A stretch of DNA of 64,000 nucleotides from Zhengitettix transpicula (Eukaryota; Arthropoda; Insecta; Orthoptera; Tetrigidae), in NCBI GenBank assembly GCA_037074705.1, contig CM073593.1:60801501-60865500 (forward strand), in the 5' to 3' direction. The translations under genes and the position numbers were made by a program. Every line of letters starts with the position of its first letter. Position 1 is the first letter of the stretch. The notes beneath the pieces were generated by a model. That model was not told the origin of the DNA. It searched no databases and saw only the letters and a program-made list of their open reading frames with translations. Below, piece by piece: positions 57,123-64,000 of the stretch.

Positions 57123-60100
57123 TACGTTAGTTATGTATTATGGTACAATAATCGACCAAACTTTGTCACAATCGGAAGACAACTGAAATTCTAAGCAAGA
57201 ACGTTGTTTCTTGTTTGTTTTTTTCAGTGTTTATAAGACAGAAGATGTTGATAAAAGCAGAAATAAGGCGAGTAGGAAACAAGAAATAGATATTAAAATA
57301 TTACTAACCATACCAGAGATCAATAACTAGATCTTCACAGTCTTGAAAAAAATCTATAAAATCATTCATGGACATAATTAGTTCATCCGAGCCCTCGAAA
57401 CACCGCCATACTAGTTTCAATGTATAAACGATATGAAATATATCATTTCATATCAACAACATTTTAACCGTATTCAATTAACGTTAAATATTAAATGTAA
57501 ATTAAACTATAATCTGTTTGTTAAAAAAATATATCGCTATCTCATTTCTGCTTCATACGTTTTTTTTTCTGAAAAATAAAATGCCAAAGTACTAATAATT
57601 TCATTGTAGCTATTTGTTCTCGTAACAATACGTGGGATGCAAACGTTCCTGTTTTAGTCATTTTAATCCAACTTATTTTTCCCGGAATAATTCGCTTTGT
57701 GATACGTAGATACAGTCGTGGTTGAATTGAAACCATTAGTAAAATATTTTTATAAATTCAATCTGTAATATGACTGCAGAATATATGTTTATCGTATTTC
57801 CAAATTGGTTATAAATTTACTATTGCACAACGTTTCCATGGCGAACTCTGTCATCTTCGTCAGATGACTAACGGTTACTTATTTTTTACAATCAATGATC
57901 ATTTTTGGTTACAGATTGCAATTAGTACATTAAACCACCGACAATGGTAATATTTACGCGTTGGTGAATAAGTAGGTTGCTCCTGTAAGACGCAGGGGAA
58001 AAAATTATAATGTTTTGTCGTATTAGAAAATTAACTTAAATTCATTTGAAAATACATTCCCAATACTATTGTATCTACATAAACCAATTTCTATTTTATA
58101 TTTGAAGAACTTTACGGGCTTTTATAACGAAATATTATTGGTTAAATCAAATGTAATAAAAAAATGTATTTGTTTGTTTCTGGTACTCGAGTGACAAATA
58201 AATTGAAACCTGTCATTAAATAAAGCAACACATCAACCAGCTCTCTCGTTGCGTAAATATTTTCGATAATCCTACGCGATGTGTGGAATTTGATAGTTTT
58301 AATACTGATACCAAAGGAACGCCTCGAAATTCTATCAACATTATTATGGAATGAAAGCAGCAGTATTTATACAAGGAAAATATCATTGCGTTTAAAACAG
58401 GAAACAAAATAATTTATGCACAGGTGTGCGGAAATGATTTCAATTTTGGAGTTATAATTTATTTATCCAATAATTGACGGTCTCATACAATTACGTCGTG
58501 TTTTCCCCAGTTTTGCGACACGCTTATATTATATATATGTTTTACAAATGATGTGCTGGCTTTATATTCTAGTACGAAATATGATATCTATGCATCTATA
58601 AACTTATTTCCTTGCTGCCGATGCAATTCCCAAAAAACCTCACAACGTTATTTTACCTTTTAAGTATGAAATCAGTCACGTAGTAATTTATTCATGTATG
58701 GTAGTTTCATATTTGTTTGCTTTCAATTAATGAAATTCTGTTTTAAATAATCGTTTCGTACATTATTTATTGACCGCATTTTGACTAACCTCTGAAATTA
58801 TAGTGACATTAATTATTATAAATATTATTATAATCTTATAAAATAATTAGCTAACATCAACAAGCCCTTTAATTTTCGTCGAACTGTCAATGATTCATAG
58901 TGGTGATGTTATAAGTATAGCAAAATACGGCAGTAGCGATGAATATGAAATCAGATATGCCTAAATCAATTGTTTTTCATTAAATGATGGTCTATTATTT
59001 GTGAAATATATTAAAAATATTTCAGATGGTCAATTATTTTATTAAATTGATTCTAACGGACGTTTTAATAATTTTTATGTGAGCATCTATCTTCTCGTTT
59101 ATCATTTGTAAAATCCCATCCTTCATTTAAATCAATTTTAAACGTTCCTATTTTGAAATATCTGAGAAGCATAGTAGTATCAATTACTAAGGTGTTCCGT
59201 ATTACAGAAAATTGTACGACTTTTTTTCCATATGCTATAGTATGACATTAAAAGAAAAGTTTATAACCTTGTCATTTGAGTACGAATCATGAAATATTTT
59301 TTGAGCCTTCTATGATTATTATAGGTTATGTCTAACACGAAATAAACGTTCGGGAATTGTTGAATCAGTTCCTTAACACGTCTACAGATATCGGGATAAG
59401 AATCCAGTATCATCTAGAGACGGTTTCGTGTAACGCGTGGTGTTTGTTAATATCAATATAATAATTGTTTGAAATTAAAGTCAAATATTTTTTAACAAGT
59501 TTTTCGTTGTTTATCTTTAAAGTTGATCTGGTTAAACTTTTTACTTTGTGTCCTTTGAGGACTTCATAAAGTAGGGTAAACAGTACAGTAAATGAACACT
59601 TTGCATTCCGGTTCTCAGATCTGCGTTTAGAGATTTTTTTTCCAATGAATTTTGTATTCCTACGCAATTTCTTAGAATTTAATAATTTAGAATATTCGGT
59701 ACAAATAAACTTATTATAACATTTAAGAAAAAAATTTCAAATACCTCAAATGAATACCAGACCTTCAGTAAACTGTCTATTAAACACACTGTACTTACAC
59801 AATATATATAAAAAATAGTGCAGTATGTTTAATATAAAAATGATTTATAATTATGATCGAAGATGCAATAAAATATCACTTAACTTTAGACTTACAACCA
59901 ATTGTTGATTTCACAATAGCTTCCTCGGGAATGGACCAGTCAGGAAAAAAACATCTGTAGGGGTCAAATGGAACCATTTTGACTCTCAAAGAATAATAAA
60001 TTTTGCTCCTCTTATCTTAAATGTTCCTCGTAATATGAGCAGCGATCATTCACTGGTGGTTGGGGTTTTATTTACTGGATAGTTTGCTTTTTTTCTCTCT

Positions 60101-60160
60101 TAATACTGCTATTTGACAACACGTAGAGTGTCACGGTCGTCAGCCTGAAAATATCTACCG
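57123..60160. other. AT-rich spacer, nothing recognised
   Basis: No supported gene. A short hairpin GATATGAAA/TTTCATATC lies near 57430. A phrase GCACAACGTTTCC followed by CATCTTCGTCAG near 57825-57865 looks repeat-like but is not assignable. Confidence 0.45.
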
Positions 60161-60165
60161 TTGGG

Positions 60166-60486
60166 CAAAAATTATTCAGAGAACGAAGTCACCTTGAAAT
60201 GAGCCACGGCCATGGCCAAGACGCAAATGTCCCTCTTTGATGTTCCTGCCTGTGGGCCAAACTCACGGACAATAGCCTGATGCAATTACGCAGCAAATGA
60301 AACGTTAGGACTGTTCTGCAAATTCAGCTGTCTCGGGAGACAGGTCCATGAACATTGTTTACTATTCTCTACACACCAGTTCCGCAAATAAGATTCATCC
60401 GTGTAGAGCTGAATCGTAAACAGATGTCCTCGACAAAGTGCGGGAGCCTCGTCAAATATGATAATTTTGTCCTTTGACTTGGTACA
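60166..60486 (-). pseudogene. Degraded transposase-like coding fragment
   Basis: On the minus strand one frame is open from 60486 to a stop at 60288-60286, then open again to about 60166. It includes LYTDESYLRNWCVENSKQCS and then W, further on QNSPNVSFAA. In Tc1/mariner-like transposases a catalytic aspartate lies in an (F/Y)(T/S)DE motif. It is followed at similar spacing by a VN-x-QN-x-x-x-W segment and an SPKV-x-x-(W/F)CA segment, and this order is what is seen here. Frameshift or stop damage, and the absence of the later catalytic residue region, mean it is dead. No TIRs were located. The block is GC-richer than its surroundings. Confidence 0.35.
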
Positions 60487-63400
60487 TCACAATACTAATT
60501 ACAAGGAATGCATTAGGGCCTGACTTTATTGGGAAACAGTTCTGAGAGTAAACAGTATGATATCGTTACCTCTGTTTTAATTTTAATCACTTAATACTGA
60601 GTCAAATTAATTAGAATACGGGCACTAAAGTAGGTCATTGTATTCCATTATATATATTAGTACTTTATAGTAGCATATTAATTCTTAACGCTCGATATTT
60701 TATTTTGTTCCGAGGCTTAAATCTAAGCATTGTTTAGTAACAACAATCTGATTGGTGAATCCGAAAGTTCCTCATTTATTCTTAAGATATCAGTCAAATA
60801 AAATTCTAGTTTCTTCACAACTCATATAGGGACAATGTTAAATCAACCAATGGTTGTTGCTGATATATTTATATTGTTAGTACATTTACTGTTTATGTAT
60901 GTAACTGAGAGTACAAAACTATTTGTTTTACTATTTTTTTTAATAATACTTTGGATTTAAGCGGGCATTTTGATTACGAGGATAGACCGTTTTTTGCGTT
61001 TTCAGAGTTCAGCGGTAACTTAAATAACTTTTTTTGTTAAAACTACAGGAATAAATTAATGAGTTTACTATATATAAATATGACAAGTAAGTACACAAAC
61101 TGAAGGAAATTTTTGCCATAAGTACTAATGAAGAAAAAGTCAAAATAATTAGTTTTCTTCCTGAATGATTCAGCAAAGTGACCGTTTATTTATTTAAACA
61201 TTTGACATTGTTATTTTTAAAAAAGGACTAAATTATTTTAACAAAAAAAAATTATTGTTTAAGGGAACAGAAATGTTTATATTTTTTAAAGTTTGTCAAT
61301 TTTAAGCAATAAATTCAAGTAAAATAGTCTATTCAGTTCTTTACTAATATTATTTTCCCAATTTTTGCTGTGTGTTTTAACACTAAGACGTCTCGGTCAA
61401 TGCGTGTCGTATTTTATGTGTTTATTACCTGGAACAATAAGGGAATTTTATGACAATTTCATATTTTTTAATTCAGTCTTTTATGACATATACCCGTTTG
61501 AAACTCAGGAATTTATAACAAATTGCAATATTTGAAAGCCCATAAATCCGAAAGGAGGTATTTAAAAGATATGAAATTGTTTTTTCAGTGATATTGTCTA
61601 TCTATTATATTTTTAAGGGGAAGAAACATTAAAGTTGAGTATTATTCCCTTCTTTGGAAAAAACCCTAATTTCTTCATTTATTTCTAATTGACACATTTT
61701 TCTACTTAAATTTTAGATTATTTTCTTGCAAATTAACATTATTTTGGTTCGAACATTTTTTAAAGATGGTTTAATTGAGAATAAGATGGTTTTCATTTCA
61801 AGTTGAAATATTAAATAACAAAAAAGTTATTTAACTTATCAGTAACCTCTGAAAACGCCGGAAACGGACAACCCTTATAAACAAAATTCCCGCTAAAAAC
61901 GAGAGTAGTAATAATAAAGTTGTAAAAAAATATTTTTCTACTCCCAGAAGCAGACATGAATAGAAAATCTAAGTTTAAAAATAAAATATGTCAGCAAACA
62001 ATTATTTTATTTCTTGATGTCGTATGCAATGACCCTATAACAATGTTGATATAAATATTTTTTGTGGGAACACTAAGTTAACTATTATAAAAAATATGTC
62101 AAATACTTTGTTTTTTCTGTGTTCATAAAGGTCGTACGCACGTAGTTAGCGTTGTGTCGCAAATTAGTATACATAGTATTTATTTTAAATCATAGTTACA
62201 ATCGATAACTGTTGCTATGTATCTGGTTATATGTGATAATTTTTTATCTTTATTACAGTGTACTGATTATCTGTGAGTGTACGAGAATATCTGAGAGTAA
62301 AAAATATAACAACTAGTAGGGCAATGTATTAATAATAATATATGTAAATTTTTGTAGAGAAATATCGTGGTCCATTAACCCCTGAGATAAATAGTCTCAG
62401 ATTTTTTATTTTTTAATTTAGTTTCAAGAAACATCAATATTAGATATAAAACCAATTAGAATATTTTTACTTTCATGGTTTAGTCAAGACGTACTATACC
62501 CAAAATTCTGTCCAATGGCTTAGTGTACTTGTCAGGTTCCAGGATTGAGTAGAAGATTTTACCATGTATATACTTTAGGTTGTATTAATTAAATTTGGAG
62601 CATTGGTTAGCATCCAGTTCTTTAAGTCAAAAAAATAAAATATAATTTTACCATTTTTTTCCATTTCTAATTTACTAATCCGCTGTGTGTGGCAGGAGTA
62701 ATTTAATACTCTGCAATATTATGAGGCGCGTGTGTACTAAAGCTAGCTGAATGTTTCTGACTGTAAAATGAAATCAAATGCGGAATTCGTGTCTGATCGG
62801 AATGTTTCTGCTCTTCGAAGCATAACTGGATTTTGTAAATGTAAAATAAGCCATTGTGAACAGCAAAATACAAATCGTGTACCGGGCAACGCAGATTCAG
62901 TAGAATAAAATATTTAATGTGCATAAACACTTACATTTAATAATTTAGATAACGGTTCCATTTACATGCCTTCATGTAATAAAGAAAAATCTTGGGTAAC
63001 CTACTTAAATAATATAATTATAAATGGATGTAATCATTTTACACGTACTTCACTTTCTTCTGATTAGACGAATATAAAATACCACGATTTTAGCATTTTT
63101 GCTGTTACCGAACATGTAGGGGAAATTTTTATCGGCGTTGGGTGGGAGCTGCAACATTTTATCATGTTCTGATTCTACGAAATATTAATAATAATTTAAA
63201 ATTCAATTGCAAAGTCGCATGAGTTTCACATACCGTATTATAGATATTTGCATAAATATTGAAATAAATGCTGTTAACATTTCTTACCAAACAATCCTTG
63301 TACCACAGAAATGAAACCTTACAAAGTAAATAACACCTTTCCATGATTTTGAAAAATTAATATTATTCTTCATGAATAATAACGCACCTACAGAAAACGA

Positions 63401-64000
63401 AAGAACAAATAAATTTAGGAGGAGATGAAGGTTTGTGGACTTATGATTTTTGGACATTTTAAAAATTGAAAATTAACGAATTGCTTTAAGAAAATATTAA
63501 ATTTATAATTAGTTACTGTATTATATATATATATATATATATTTGAGACCCTAGTTTATATTTTGAATGGTTCTGAAGATTTTTTATTTGCATAGATGAA
63601 TGCGGAAAATTACAGAGAGCTACTCAAAATTCAAAATTTCTGATTTTGAAAATGGAGAATTAGTTTTCTTTAAATTTAATTACTCATTCAAAACAGTGGG
63701 GTTAATTACTAAAATTAACCATTAAATATTATTTTATTTTATGTACAACTAAACAGTTTTCAACAGAGTTCAAGCCGTTACATATTAATTTTTTACGTCC
63801 AAACTCTGAAATCGGGCGTATTATTTTTGTTTTACGTTTTAATATTAAAATGTCACATTTTTATACCGAAAAAACGTGCGGCTTATCAGTTTTTAATCTG
63901 AGTACAAACAGAATGCTACAGGTTTCAATGATTTTCTGCTGTATAATTAATTTTTCTTCAATATAAATGTAGAAACGATTTTATTCCAACCATAAAACTT
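60487..64000. other. AT-rich spacer with (TA)n run
   Basis: A (TA)n microsatellite lies at about 63520-63542. No gene, RNA or known repeat is supported. Frames at 62703 and 63162 (-) are AT-driven. Confidence 0.5.

Noticed and set aside
57824..57880. GCACAACGTTTCC...CATCTTCGTCAG as a fifth fold-back MITE copy
   Set aside because: It shares only short phrases with the family. No inverted partner or family ends were found.
1..64000. CRISPR arrays, bacterial operons, prophage
   Set aside because: No regularly spaced direct repeats with unique spacers, no ribosome-binding-site/ORF pattern and no coding density. The sequence is eukaryotic in character.

Overview
This window looks like a gene-poor piece of a large, AT-rich animal genome, most likely an insect. 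The reasons are: no dense open reading frames, no bacterial-style gene packing, long A/T-rich spacers, many (TA)n microsatellites, tRNA-derived SINE remnants, inverted-repeat (MITE-like) DNA transposons, and a retroelement tail of a kind widespread in insects. I cannot name the species. No intact protein-coding gene can be supported. Most ORFs of 60-200 codons are chance frames, and the longest cluster (26-29 kb) is produced by a GC-rich repeat that is open in several frames on both strands.

The dominant structure is a GC-rich repeat unit of roughly 0.5 kb, called the R family here. It occurs at seven loci (0.93-1.40, 23.03-24.24, 25.90-26.78, 28.35-29.43, 45.20-45.64, 52.05-52.51 and 56.63-57.11 kb), which I estimate at about 5 kb in all. 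Units stand alone, in tandem (two loci), in a tandem of a partial and a longer copy (0.93 kb), or head-to-head (23.5 kb). They are joined by A-rich or TTC-rich linkers. I do not recognise the family.

Other mobile DNA: (i) a short TIR element at 9924-10322 that keeps what looks like the degraded C-terminus of a Tc1/mariner-type transposase; (ii) transposase-like coding debris at 60166-60486 on the minus strand; (iii) a fold-back MITE family with four copies (29.50, 40.76, 46.03 and 49.47 kb) sharing a long terminal inverted repeat; (iv) two copies of one tRNA-derived SINE (33.44 and 47.05 kb), one missing its B box, and a second SINE type at 50 kb; (v) two fragments of an insect-type retroelement 3' region (7.12-7.80 and 55.81-56.55 kb).

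Possible host signals are weak. They are a tandemly duplicated 0.27 kb block with a conserved TATA-like site (19.45-20.04 kb), a GC/CpG-rich block at 16.03-16.43 kb, a codon-like terminal exon candidate at 53.72-53.92 kb, an exon candidate with a good acceptor at 44.41 kb, and several hairpins (0.77, 20.65 and 31.80 kb). The rest is AT-rich spacer that could be intergenic or inside a very large intron. I found no convincing new biological system; the R repeat and the duplicated TATA block deserve the closest second look.
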